64,000 bases of DNA. Source: Halosegnis marinus. GTDB taxonomy: Archaea; Halobacteriota; Halobacteria; Halobacteriales; Haloarculaceae. The notes under the pieces are model-generated. The model ran no database searches. It was not told where the DNA came from and saw nothing but the letters and a program-made list of their open reading frames with translations. The stretch lies in contig NZ_CP119802.1 in assembly GCF_029338355.1 (NCBI RefSeq), forward strand, positions 1,116,001-1,180,000, read 5' to 3'. This document shows, in pieces, positions 24,664-33,733 of this stretch (the first letter of the stretch is position 1; each line of letters opens with the position of its first letter). A program made the position numbers and the translations under genes.

Positions 24664-26958
24664 GTGTCCGGAGCCGTAGACGGAGACGTCGTCCGAACCC
24701 TTCAGGGCGGGCGCGAGACGCTCGGCGATATGCTCGGGGCGGCCCAGAAACATCTCCAGAAGGTGTTCATCGTCTTCGTCGTCGGCCTGCTCGCGACGAT
24801 AATCTTCCTCAACCGGTACGGGTGGAACCGCATGAAGGCGGACCTGCTCTCGCAGGCGCCCGACGCGCAGGTCATCGCCGTCACGCCGTTCGACGTCATC
24901 CTGTTGCAGGTGAAGATCGGCCTCGTCATCGGCGTCCTGATGGCCATACCCGTGCTGATATACTACTCTCGCGACGCCCTGCGGGCCCGCGGCTACTGGC
25001 CGACGGGTATCCCGCGGTGGCAGATAGCGACCGTCGTCTTCCTCGCCGTCGTCCTCCTCCTGCTCGGGGCGACCTACGGCTACGTCCTCTTCTTCCCGCT
25101 CGCCTTCGAGTTCCTCGCGAGCAACGCCGTCAGCGCGGACCTCGAACCCACCTACTCCATCGTGAAGTGGGCGCAGTTCGTCTTCCTGCTCTCCATCTCC
25201 TTCGGCCTCGCGGCCCAACTGCCGCTGGCGATGTCCGGCCTCGCGCTGTCGAACGTCGTCCCCTACCAGACGTTCCGCGACTACTGGAAGCACGCCATCC
25301 TCGGGCTGTACGCGCTCGGCGCGCTGTTCACGCCGCCGGACCCGCTCACCCAACTGCTGTGGGCGACGCCGCTCGTCATGCTGTACGGCTTCTCGCTGTT
25401 CGTCACCCGCTTCCTCGTCACGGCCCGGGCCGCGGGCGAGCAGGTGGGGCTGAAGCCGACGCTGCGCCGGCGCTGGAACGTCGTCGCGGGCGGCGGCGTG
25501 GTCGGCGGCGCGGTCGCCTTCTTCCTCGGGCGGGCGGCGACGAACGGCGCGTTCGATTCCGCGCTCGCCTCGCTCGACGCGATACCGTACGCCGGCGCGT
25601 ATCTCGACGGTCGCTTTCCCGACTCGCTCGCGACCGACACCCTGCTCGGCGTCGACGCGACGGCCGTGCTGGCCGTCGCCGCGCTGTTCGTCGGCGCGTT
25701 CGCGGCGCTCGCCGCCCTCGTCTACCTGATGTTCAAGGCGCTCGACGAGGTGGCGGACCTCTCCGGGGCCGCGCCCGCGAGTACGGGCGCGCCGGGCGAC
25801 ATCGACATCGGCGGCCTCGACGCCGCCGGGGTCCGCGCCGCCCCCATCGAGCCCTTCGTGGAGATGACGGAGAACGAGGCGCTCTCGCTCGCCAGCGGGG
25901 CGATGGACGAGGGCGACGGCGACAAGGCGCAGGCGATACTCGACCGGTTCGACGCGGCCCAGGAGATGGCGGCCGACCACCCGCCCGAGGCGAACGAGGG
26001 GGACCCGGCCGCCGAGGCGAAGGCGCTGGCCGAGACGGGCGAACTCCCCGAGGACGACGCCGACTCGGCCGGGACCGAGGAGGAAGCGGAGGAGGAGGAG
26101 TCCGGGAACGTCTTCTCGCGGACCGGCGCGGGGATGCTCTCGGCGTTCACCGAGGACGAGGTGGACGAGGACGACATCGGCGGCTACTACTACGACCTCG
26201 CGTTCATCGCCTCGTCGCTCCGCTCGAAGGCGTTCGTCCTCGTCGGGACGTTCATGTCCGTGCTCGCCGTGACGTTCTACGTCCTCTACACGGGCGGTAT
26301 CGGCTGGCTGAAGGCGCAGTTCCTCACCCAGCTGCCCGACCAGGTGACCGCAGAACAGGTGCGGCTCGTCACCCTCCACCCCGTCGAGGCGCTCGTCTTC
26401 GGCATCAAGGTCGCCACCATCGCCGGGGCGGTGGCGACGCTGCCGCTACTGCTCTTCTACGCGTGGCCGGCGCTGAAGCAGCGCGGCTTCGCGCGCGGCG
26501 ACCGCCGCGTCCTGCTCGTGTGGGGCGGGAGCCTCTTCGCCACCCTCATCGGCGGGAGCCTCGTCGGCTTCCTGTTCGTCGCCCCGGGCATCATCTCGTG
26601 GCTCGCCAACGACGCCATCGCGGCGCACATGGTCATCGCCTACCGCATCAACAACTTCGGGTGGCTCGTGTTCTTCACCACCGTCGGCGTCGGCATCATG
26701 GCGTGTATCCCGATGTCGATGCTGCTGTTCCACGCCGGGGGCATCGTCCGCTACCGGACGATGCGCAAGCGGTGGCGGGTCGTCGTGCTCGCGGTGCTGT
26801 CGGTCATCGCCCTGCTGTCGCCCCGCGGCGTGTTCATGATGTTCGTGCTCGGCCTCCCCGTCGTCGGGATGTACGGGCTCGGCCTCGCCGTCCTCCACGC
26901 CGTCACCCTCGGCGGCCGTCGCGGCGGCGGCGGGCCGAAGGTCGAGCCGGCCGACTGA
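24664..26958 (+). CDS. tatC2: TatC translocase, fused double-domain form (TatCt)
   Basis: A 764-aa protein with two TatC-like modules. The first (about residues 1-250) contains VIGVLMAIPVLIYYSRDALRARG. A membrane-spanning region and acidic cytoplasmic linker (about 360-515) follow. The second module contains VATLPLLLFYAWPALKQRG and six spans. Double TatC fusions are known only in haloarchaea. The haloarchaeal N-terminus of homologues supports the GTG start at 24664. Confidence 0.93.
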   Translation: MSGAVDGDVVRTLQGGRETLGDMLGAAQKHLQKVFIVFVVGLLATIIFLNRYGWNRMKADLLSQAPDAQVIAVTPFDVILLQVKIGLVIGVLMAIPVLIYYSRDALRARGYWPTGIPRWQIATVVFLAVVLLLLGATYGYVLFFPLAFEFLASNAVSADLEPTYSIVKWAQFVFLLSISFGLAAQLPLAMSGLALSNVVPYQTFRDYWKHAILGLYALGALFTPPDPLTQLLWATPLVMLYGFSLFVTRFLVTARAAGEQVGLKPTLRRRWNVVAGGGVVGGAVAFFLGRAATNGAFDSALASLDAIPYAGAYLDGRFPDSLATDTLLGVDATAVLAVAALFVGAFAALAALVYLMFKALDEVADLSGAAPASTGAPGDIDIGGLDAAGVRAAPIEPFVEMTENEALSLASGAMDEGDGDKAQAILDRFDAAQEMAADHPPEANEGDPAAEAKALAETGELPEDDADSAGTEEEAEEEESGNVFSRTGAGMLSAFTEDEVDEDDIGGYYYDLAFIASSLRSKAFVLVGTFMSVLAVTFYVLYTGGIGWLKAQFLTQLPDQVTAEQVRLVTLHPVEALVFGIKVATIAGAVATLPLLLFYAWPALKQRGFARGDRRVLLVWGGSLFATLIGGSLVGFLFVAPGIISWLANDAIAAHMVIAYRINNFGWLVFFTTVGVGIMACIPMSMLLFHAGGIVRYRTMRKRWRVVVLAVLSVIALLSPRGVFMMFVLGLPVVGMYGLGLAVLHAVTLGGRRGGGGPKVEPAD

Positions 26959-26964
26959 CCTCGC

Positions 26965-27003
26965 CTCCGTTCTCCTCTCCCGTTCTTTCGCGTTCTCCTT
27001 CCC
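26965..27003 (+). terminator. Pyrimidine-rich transcript end after tatC2
   Basis: A run of C/T with repeated T clusters (ttctcctctcccgttctttc and onward) begins 7 nt after the stop. Archaeal termination often occurs at such T-containing tracts. Confidence 0.45.
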
Positions 27004-27030
27004 CGCCGGCGGTCGCGCCGAACTGACGCG

Positions 27031-27039
27031 CTTAAGTAT
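27031..27039 (+). promoter_or_regulatory. TATA box for the RHH-transporter operon
   Basis: cttaagtat lies 21-29 nt before the ATG at 27060 and defines a leaderless two-gene transcript. Confidence 0.65.
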
Positions 27040-27059
27040 TCGTTCGGTAATCTCGGAGT

Positions 27060-27236
27060 ATGCCTAAGATAAGCGTGGAGATACCCGGCGAGCTGCTCGC
27101 CGACCTCGACGAGCACGTCGGCGACGACGGGAAGTACGTGAACCGCAGCGACGCCGTCCGGGCGTCCATCCGCAAGAACCTCGACATCCTCGACGAGATA
27201 GACGCCCGCCACGGGCGCCTGACCGACGATGAGTGA
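27060..27236 (+). CDS. Ribbon-helix-helix (CopG-like) regulator
   Basis: A 58-aa protein: MPKISVEIPGELLADLDEHV is the beta strand and first helix of an RHH domain, and YVNRSDAVRASIRKNLDIL is the second. It would bind DNA as a dimer. Its last eight bases overlap the start of the transporter gene (ATGAGTGA), so the two are cotranscribed and coupled. A local regulatory role for the transporter is inferred. Confidence 0.85.
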   Translation: MPKISVEIPGELLADLDEHVGDDGKYVNRSDAVRASIRKNLDILDEIDARHGRLTDDE

Positions 27237-27939
27237 GCGCGCGCCGCCGCTGGGCGCGACGGTGCTCGCGGCGCTGTTCGTCACGGCGCTCGTCGTCTCA
27301 CAGCTGACCGCGGCGAAGGTGCTCGCCTTCTCCATCCCCTTCTCCCTGCCGTACACGGGGAGCGCGCTGATACTCCCCGGGGCGGCGCTGGGGTACGCGC
27401 TGACCTTCTTCGCGTCGGACTGCTACACCGAACTGTACGGGAAGCTCGCGGGCCAGCGGCTCGTCAACGTCGCGTTCGCGATGAACTTCGTCCTGCTGGG
27501 GCTGGTGTACTCGACCATCGCCGCGCCGGCCGCCCAGTCGAGCATCGACCCCGGCACGTTCGCCGCCGTCCTCGGCGCGTCGACCAACATCGTCGCCGGG
27601 TCGCTCGTCGCCTACCTGCTCTCGCAGAACTGGGACGTGTACGTGTTCCACCGCATCCGCGAGGCCACCGGGAAGGAGAAGCTCTGGCTCCGCAACGTCG
27701 CCTCCACCGCGTCCTCGCAGGCCATCGACACGGTCGTGTTCGTCGGCATCGCCTTCTACCTCCTGCCGAACTACGCCGGTATCGGCCCGGTGCTCCCGAC
27801 GAACGTCGTGCTCGGCCTGATGCTCGGCCAGTACCTCCTGAAGCTCCTCATCGCGGTCGCCGACACGCCGTTCGTCTACCTCGTGACCAACGCGGTCCGG
27901 GCCAACGAGTCCGGCCACGAGGACCGCATCATGGGCTGA
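27229..27939 (+). CDS. VUT-family (YhhQ-like) queuosine/archaeosine precursor transporter
   Basis: A 236-aa membrane protein with six spans. The family pattern FFASDCYTELYGK (residues 60-72) and SSQAIDTVVFVGIAF are visible. Bacterial members import queuosine precursors (preQ0/preQ1), and archaeal members are expected to import a precursor for archaeosine. It overlaps the RHH gene by 8 nt and converges with rlmE (4 nt gap). Confidence 0.88.
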   Translation: MSERAPPLGATVLAALFVTALVVSQLTAAKVLAFSIPFSLPYTGSALILPGAALGYALTFFASDCYTELYGKLAGQRLVNVAFAMNFVLLGLVYSTIAAPAAQSSIDPGTFAAVLGASTNIVAGSLVAYLLSQNWDVYVFHRIREATGKEKLWLRNVASTASSQAIDTVVFVGIAFYLLPNYAGIGPVLPTNVVLGLMLGQYLLKLLIAVADTPFVYLVTNAVRANESGHEDRIMG

Positions 27940-27943
27940 GCGG

Positions 27944-28702
27944 CTACTCGACGGTCTCGGCGAAGCCGTAGCGCGGCTTCACGTCCGTCACGCGCACCGT
28001 CACGGCGTCGCCCGTCGTCGCGCCGGGCACGAACAGCGTGTACCCCTCGACCTTGGCGATGCCGTCGCCCTCGCTCCCCTCGTCGACGATCTCGACCTCG
28101 ACCTCGTCGCCCTCGCGGACGGGCGCGGTGAGCCGCCCCTTCGCCACCAGATACAGCTCCGAGGAGGAGTCGCGCGAGGCGTCGGGGTGGACCGCCCGCA
28201 CGTACTCGAACTCCCCCTCCATCTCCTCGCGGAGGTCGGCGAGGTCGGGCCCCTCGAACACCTTCACGGCGAGGTCGCCGCCCGGGGCGAGCAGTTCCAG
28301 CGCCGTCTCGTAGGCCATCCGCGCGAGGTGGACGGAGCGCGCGTGGTCCAGCCCGTACTCGCCGGTCATGTTCGGAGCCATGTCCGAGATCACGACGTCG
28401 GCCTCGCCGACCCGCTCGACGAGGTCCGCGCGGACCTCCTCGTCGGTCATGTCGCCGCGTATCGTCTCCGCACCCTCCACGTCCTTGACGCGCTGGAGGT
28501 CCACGCCGAGGACGGTCCCCTCGTCGCCGACGCGCTCGACGGCGACCTGCAGCCAGCCGCCCGGCGCGGCCCCGAGGTCCACCACCGTGTTCCCCTGCCC
28601 GAACAGGCCGGCCTCGCGGTCCAGCTGTTTCAGCTTGTAGGCCGAGCGCGAGCGGTAGCCCTCCTGCTTCGCGCGGTTGTAGTACTCGTCCTTCCCCGTC
28701 AC
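27944..28702 (-). CDS. rlmE: 23S rRNA uridine 2'-O-methyltransferase with TRAM domain
   Basis: A 252-aa protein from a GTG start. It has the FtsJ fold: RSAYKLKQLDREAGLF, VVDLGAAPGGWLQ (SAM site, about residues 39-51), ISDMAPNMTG and LAVKVFEG, giving the K-D-K-E catalytic set together with SSELYLVAK. Residues about 190-250 form a TRAM domain (VREGDEVEVEIVD ... GDAVTVRVTDVK), an archaeal addition that helps RNA binding. It modifies a conserved uridine in the A-loop. Confidence 0.93.
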   Translation of the reverse strand: MTGKDEYYNRAKQEGYRSRSAYKLKQLDREAGLFGQGNTVVDLGAAPGGWLQVAVERVGDEGTVLGVDLQRVKDVEGAETIRGDMTDEEVRADLVERVGEADVVISDMAPNMTGEYGLDHARSVHLARMAYETALELLAPGGDLAVKVFEGPDLADLREEMEGEFEYVRAVHPDASRDSSSELYLVAKGRLTAPVREGDEVEVEIVDEGSEGDGIAKVEGYTLFVPGATTGDAVTVRVTDVKPRYGFAETVE

Positions 28703-28851
28703 GGGCCGGTCACCCCGTCGGTCGCCGTCGCGGCGTCCCCGGCGGACGTCGTCCTCGTCATGCCCGTTTGGAGGGGGGCGAACCGGAAAGACGTGCCGAA
28801 TCCGTCCCCGACCCGCGGCAGGCTTTTGCCCCCGCCCGGTGAGCGACGGGT

Positions 28852-29322
28852 ATGCCGGTCAGCTACGAGCCGCACTACTTCGAGGAGCTTTCCGTGGGAC
28901 AGACGTTCGAGAGCGCCGGGCGAACCGTCACCGACGGCGCGCTGGAGATGTACTCCGCCGTCTCGGGCGACTGGGAGGAGATACACACGAACGACGAGTA
29001 CGCCGAGGCGGGCCGCTACGGCGCGCGTATCGGCCACGGGCCGTTCACCTTCGTCATCACGACGGGGCTGGTCCACCGCTGTGGCTTCGTCGAGCGCCGC
29101 GTCATCGCCTTCCTCGGGATGAACTACATGGACCTGAAGAACCCCGTGTACGTCGGGGACACCGTCACCGCGGAGTTCGAGGTGACGGAGAAGCGCGAAC
29201 TCGAATCGCGCGACGACGCCGGTATCGTCGTCATCGACGCGCTCGCCACGAACCAAGACGGCGACAGCGTCTTCGAGGGCGACATGAAGTTCATGTTCAA
29301 GCGCGAGGGGTACGACGACTAG
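28852..29322 (+). CDS. MaoC-like hot-dog dehydratase/hydratase
   Basis: A 156-aa protein with SAVSGDWEEIHTNDEYAEAG, the R-hydratase/MaoC motif with catalytic Asp and His, and IGHGPFTFVITTGL. MaoC proteins hydrate or dehydrate acyl-CoA esters. The pathway is not shown by the neighbours. A TATA-like ggcttttgcc lies about 25 nt before the ATG. Confidence 0.9.
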   Translation: MPVSYEPHYFEELSVGQTFESAGRTVTDGALEMYSAVSGDWEEIHTNDEYAEAGRYGARIGHGPFTFVITTGLVHRCGFVERRVIAFLGMNYMDLKNPVYVGDTVTAEFEVTEKRELESRDDAGIVVIDALATNQDGDSVFEGDMKFMFKREGYDD

Positions 29323-29364
29323 CGAGTCGGGACCGCCGCGGACCGCGGGGCCGCCCCCCGCCGT

Positions 29365-30120
29365 TCACACCCCGAACTGCTCGCCGATGAGCCGCGCAAG
29401 AAGCACCGCGAAGCCGGTGCCCTCCGTCCAGAACGCGGACTCGGCGTCCGTCGCGGCCACGTCCGCGCGCGGCAGCACGCTGAACAGGACGGTGTCGTCG
29501 TCCGCGACGAGGACGCGTCCGATGCTCAGCTCCGGGGCCGCGTCGTCGGGCACCCGTTTCACCGACAGCCCGGCCGCCCGCCCGGCCTCGCGGACGGCCG
29601 GGTCGGCGCTGACCAGGGTGACGGTGACGCCCCGCTCGTCGGCCGCGGCGAGGGCGTCCGCCACGGCGCCGTCGAACAGCGACGGGTCCCCGGTGGCGAA
29701 CAGCACGCGCCCGTCGGCGCCGTCGACGAGCGAGGAGACGCGCGCCGCGACGTTCGCGCGCCCCTCCGTCGTCCAGATTGCGTCGTGACCCTCCTCGTCG
29801 TCGGCGCGCTGGCCGCGGACGGATTCGAGGTACTCGAACGCCTCGTCGCCCGTCGCGCGCAGCCGCTCGTACAGCAGGTCGCGCGCCTCCCGGACGGGCA
29901 CCGGGCGGTAGCGGCGCGGCGAGCCGTCGCGCACGTCCACCAGCCCGAGCGACTCCAGTTCGTCCGTCGCGCCGTACACCTGCGAGCGGGGGACGTCCGC
30001 GACGCCGGCCACGTCGCTGGCGCTCGCGACCCCCAGCTTCTGGAGGCCGACGAACGTGCGCGCGGCGTACGTCGAGAGGCCGAGCGCGGAGAGCGCCTCG
30101 ACGGCGTCGGCGTCGTTCAC
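29365..30120 (-). CDS. TrmB-family transcriptional regulator
   Basis: A 251-aa protein from a GTG start. The N-terminal winged helix (EALSALGLSTYAARTFVGLQ, then VPRSQVYGATDELESLGLV, residues 8-60) is the TrmB HTH. A phospholipase-D-like effector domain follows (GRVLFATGDPSLFDG ... VTLVSADPAVREAG). It begins 4 nt after the stop of the MMPL exporter, so it is probably the local regulator of that operon. The ligand is unknown. Confidence 0.9.
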   Translation of the reverse strand: MNDADAVEALSALGLSTYAARTFVGLQKLGVASASDVAGVADVPRSQVYGATDELESLGLVDVRDGSPRRYRPVPVREARDLLYERLRATGDEAFEYLESVRGQRADDEEGHDAIWTTEGRANVAARVSSLVDGADGRVLFATGDPSLFDGAVADALAAADERGVTVTLVSADPAVREAGRAAGLSVKRVPDDAAPELSIGRVLVADDDTVLFSVLPRADVAATDAESAFWTEGTGFAVLLARLIGEQFGV

Positions 30121-30124
30121 GACC

Positions 30125-33100
30125 TCAGTCGTCGCCCGCGGCGTCCAGCGCCGCCGGCGCGTCGCCGCGCACCCACGCCCGGTGGACCCGCTCCAGCTGG
30201 GCGTCGGTGAGCTGGCCCTGCTCGAAGCGGTCGTAGGCGCTCCGGAGGTCGCCCTCCGTCACCTCGCCGGTGGCCGCGATGCGCTCGAACAGGTCGGTTA
30301 CGACCGTGACGCGGGACTCGCCGCCCACGACCCGGGATTCGCCGCCGTCGAGCAGCTCGCCCTCGAAGGCGAACTCCTCGCCGTCGGCGGCCGTCTCCGG
30401 CACCCGGGTCGTGTAGCGGACCGTCGGGTTCGCGCCCTCCCACGCGACGTACAGCGTGCCGCCGCTCGCCGTCGCGTCGACGGGGTCGGGGGTGGCCTCC
30501 ACGACGGTCGCGTCCGCGACGGCCCGCTCGCGCAACACCGTCCGGCCGCCCGTGCTGTCGAGCCGCACGGTCACGGTCACCTCGTCGCCGGGCGCGACCA
30601 CGTCCCGGTCGAGGGTGCGCACGCCCGCCTCGGCGGCGGCCGGCGCCGCCTCGCTCCCGTCGTCGTCGAAGACGGCCGCGAGGTCGGCGTCCGGCCCGTC
30701 GTCGTCGAGGACGCCGTCGGGGCCGGCGAAGCGCGTCCACACCACGAGCAGGCTCGGCAGCACGAGCACGCTCGCGAGGAACGCGTAGATGATGGTGAGC
30801 CCGGTTATCTGCCCGAACTGCTGGAGCGGCGGCAGGATAGCGAAGACGAGGGTGCCGAAGCCGCCCACCGTCGTCGCCGCGGAGCCGAGCAGCGCGCCGC
30901 CCGTGCCGGTGACCGCGCGGTCCATAGCCTCCCAGCCGTCGCCCGTGCGTTCGAGCTCCTGGTTGTACCGCTCCGAGAGGTGGATGCTGTAGGCCACCCC
31001 GAGCCCGACCGTGAGGCTCGTTATCATCCCCGTGAGGACGTTGAACGGGATGTCGAGCAGGTACATCGTGCCCAGAATCCAGGCCACGCTGAGCGCGACC
31101 GGGAGGAGCGTCACCGCCCCGAGCGTCGCGCTCCCCTCCGTGATGCGGTAGGTTATCATCAGGAAGACGAACGTCGCCACGAGCGTGATGACGAGGCTCT
31201 GGACGACGGTGTCGAGCAGCTCGTCCTGAACGATCTTGTTCAGGATGGCGCTGCCCGTCGCGGTCGCTTCGAGCCCGTTGCCGTCGAGTTCGTCCGCGAC
31301 GGCGCGCATCTGGGTCGTGACGGCGTCGCCGCTCGCGCCGCCGTCCACGGAGACGACCAGCCGGAGCGCCTCGTACTCGCCACCTTCGGTGCGGTAGACG
31401 ACGCCGGCGGCCTCGTCGGGGGCGGCCTCGTACAGCGCGTCGTAGACGCCCTCGACGTTCCGGTCGGGGACGCCGTCGCCGTCGGTGTCGGCGTCGGTGT
31501 ACGTCTCGTTGAACGCCTCGTTCTCGGCCGCGACGGACGCCATCACCGAGAGCGCCGACCGGATGTCGGGCTCGCCGTTCGACAGCGTCTGCGTGACGGG
31601 CTTGTCGGCGGCGGCCGCCTCGGCGGCGGCGATGCGTTCGAGCACCTCGTCGCCCGTCACCTCGCCCTCGACGAGTATCTGCGCCTGCGAGTCCTCGCGG
31701 ACGAAGTTGTCGTTGACGTACTCGAGGTTCGCGGCCGCGGTGTACTCGCTCGGGGCGAACGGCTCGGGGAGGTCCTTCATCCAGTCCGGCGGGTCCTCCG
31801 CGAGGAAGTCGGACTGACTGAACGAGGTGTCCACCTGCGTCGCGCCGTACGCGCCGCCGGCGGAGAGCAGCAGCGCCCCGATGATGACGAGGTACGGGGC
31901 CTTCCGCGCGCCCGTCGCGCCGACGGAGAGGACGCGGGAGAACGCGCCCCCGCCGGTGCCGAACGCGCGCTTCGAGCGGTCGATGCCGAACGACTCCAGC
32001 AGTTCGTCGAGTTCGACCTTCACCGCCGGCATCAACACGCCGAACACGAGCAGCGCGGCGAGGATACCGACGGAGCTGACGACCCCGAACTCCCGGATGG
32101 GCGGCACGGGGCTGGTGAGGTTCGACAGGAAGCCGATGACGGTCGTCGCCGTCACGTACACGAGCGCGATACCGACGCCGGCAAGGGCCGTCCGCATCGA
32201 GCCGCGCGGCGAGAGGTCGTCGCCGTCGCCCTCCGTGCGCTCCTCGCGGTGGCGCATGAAGATGTGGATGGCGTAGTCGATACTCAGCCCGATGAGCAGC
32301 ACGGGCACGGCGATGAATATCTGGTTGAACGCGACGTCGAACCAGCCCATGAAGCCGAACGTCCACACGAGGACGGCGGCGATGCCGACCAGCCCGAGCA
32401 GGATGTCGAGCAGGTCGCGGTAGGCGACCGCCAGCGCGACGAGGACGAACAGCATCGCCAGCGGCCCGACGATGAGCAGGCTGTCGGTCATCGAGTTCGT
32501 TATCTCCTCGCCGATGACGCCCGCGCCGAAGACGAGGTAGCTCCCGCCGTCGGCCTCGTCGGCGAGCGACTGGATGGCGAGCTGTGCCTCGGTGAGCGAC
32601 TCGGGGGCCGAGCCCTGGACGGTCGAGCCCTGGCTCTCCTGGGTGACGAGCAGCATCGTCGCGTCCGCCTCCGCCGAGCCGGGCTCGTAGCCCGTCGGCA
32701 TGAACGCGAACGCGAACTGGCTGCCGCCGTCGGCCGCCAGCACCGTCGTCACGACGTCGTCTATCTCGGACTCGCTCATCGACTCCAGCTGCGCCTGCTG
32801 TTCGGCCAGCGTCGCGTTCGAGGCGTTCTCGAACTCGGCGCGCTCGGTTTCGAGCTCCGCGGCGAGGTCACGCAGCTCCGCGCCGAGCGTCTCCAGCTCC
32901 TCGGCACGCGCCTGCAGCGCCGCGTATTCCTCGGAGAGGACGCCCTGCGTGCCGAGCCGGTAGGCCTCCTCGGCCTCCGCCTGCGAGGTGGCGTTGCGGA
33001 GCCGCTGGGCGGCCGTCTCGAAGGTCCGCGCGTCCGACTCGTTCAGGTCGACGGTCGTGTTCGCGCGCACGTCGTCGAACGACGCGTCGATGCTCGCGTT

Positions 33101-33637
33101 CGGGTTCTGCCGCAGGTAGGTGAGCTCCTCGCGGAGCAGGCCCGCGGTGCGCGCGAGCGTCTCGTTGCGCGCTTCTATCGCGGCGCGCTCCTCCGCGACC
33201 GTCGCGTTGAGCGCCCGTATCTCGGCCGCGAGCTCCTGGACGTCGCGGCCCTCCTCCTGCTGGATGGCCGCGAGCGCGACGATGTTGGCGATGCTCGCCG
33301 TCGGCCGGTCGCCGGCGAGCGTCGCGTTCACCGTCTCGTTGGCGTGGAGCGCCCGCTCGTAGGCGAGCAGGGCGACGAGCGACTCCTTGTCGAGGACGTT
33401 GTCGTCGCGCAGGATGACCTGTGCGGTCGTGGTGTTCTCCGCCCCGGTCGAGAAGTTCTCGTCGATGTAGTCGAGCTTGTCGGCCGCCGGCGAGTCCGTC
33501 TGGAACTGGTCGAGCGACGACGACTGCTCGACCATCGGCGCGCCCGCGCCCACCGCCACGGTGAGCACGAGCATGACCGCGATGACGACGCGGCTGTGGT
33601 CGAGTATCGCGTCGACCAGCCGGTTCCCGCCGTTCAC
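30125..33637 (-). CDS. MMPL/RND-superfamily exporter with C-terminal extracellular tail
   Basis: An 1170-aa protein from a GTG start. The N-terminal span (about residues 14-34) is followed by an extracellular coiled-coil-rich domain (40-370, many Glu/Ala/Leu heptads), then five spans. The plan repeats from about residue 590 (AFGTGGGAFSRVL...) with a second extracellular domain and five more spans ending about 1000. The last 170 residues form a beta-rich (CARDB-like) module and a dockerin-like helical end. Substrate is unknown; lipid or hydrophobic compound export is the usual role. Confidence 0.9.
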   Translation of the reverse strand: MNGGNRLVDAILDHSRVVIAVMLVLTVAVGAGAPMVEQSSSLDQFQTDSPAADKLDYIDENFSTGAENTTTAQVILRDDNVLDKESLVALLAYERALHANETVNATLAGDRPTASIANIVALAAIQQEEGRDVQELAAEIRALNATVAEERAAIEARNETLARTAGLLREELTYLRQNPNASIDASFDDVRANTTVDLNESDARTFETAAQRLRNATSQAEAEEAYRLGTQGVLSEEYAALQARAEELETLGAELRDLAAELETERAEFENASNATLAEQQAQLESMSESEIDDVVTTVLAADGGSQFAFAFMPTGYEPGSAEADATMLLVTQESQGSTVQGSAPESLTEAQLAIQSLADEADGGSYLVFGAGVIGEEITNSMTDSLLIVGPLAMLFVLVALAVAYRDLLDILLGLVGIAAVLVWTFGFMGWFDVAFNQIFIAVPVLLIGLSIDYAIHIFMRHREERTEGDGDDLSPRGSMRTALAGVGIALVYVTATTVIGFLSNLTSPVPPIREFGVVSSVGILAALLVFGVLMPAVKVELDELLESFGIDRSKRAFGTGGGAFSRVLSVGATGARKAPYLVIIGALLLSAGGAYGATQVDTSFSQSDFLAEDPPDWMKDLPEPFAPSEYTAAANLEYVNDNFVREDSQAQILVEGEVTGDEVLERIAAAEAAAADKPVTQTLSNGEPDIRSALSVMASVAAENEAFNETYTDADTDGDGVPDRNVEGVYDALYEAAPDEAAGVVYRTEGGEYEALRLVVSVDGGASGDAVTTQMRAVADELDGNGLEATATGSAILNKIVQDELLDTVVQSLVITLVATFVFLMITYRITEGSATLGAVTLLPVALSVAWILGTMYLLDIPFNVLTGMITSLTVGLGVAYSIHLSERYNQELERTGDGWEAMDRAVTGTGGALLGSAATTVGGFGTLVFAILPPLQQFGQITGLTIIYAFLASVLVLPSLLVVWTRFAGPDGVLDDDGPDADLAAVFDDDGSEAAPAAAEAGVRTLDRDVVAPGDEVTVTVRLDSTGGRTVLRERAVADATVVEATPDPVDATASGGTLYVAWEGANPTVRYTTRVPETAADGEEFAFEGELLDGGESRVVGGESRVTVVTDLFERIAATGEVTEGDLRSAYDRFEQGQLTDAQLERVHRAWVRGDAPAALDAAGDD

Positions 33638-33707
33638 GGCCGGTCACCGCCGGCTGTCCGTCGTTGATACATGTGTCTGTACTCTCCTACTAACACCAGT
33701 TGAATAA

Positions 33708-33729
33708 GCGTTCCGAAGACGCTGAACGC
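33708..33729. promoter_or_regulatory. Inverted repeat upstream of the MMPL-TrmB operon
   Basis: gcgttc and gaacgc, 10 nt apart, overlap a TATA-like tgaataag (33701-33708) read on the minus strand as cttattca, 65-72 nt before the MMPL start. This is a candidate operator, perhaps for the operon's own TrmB-family protein. Confidence 0.5.
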
Positions 33730-33733
33730 GTGT

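Noticed and set aside
30056-33667. 1203-codon plus-strand frame over the MMPL gene
   Set aside because: Its translation is rich in Arg, Val and Gly without motifs and mirrors the exporter on the minus strand. It is a shadow frame.
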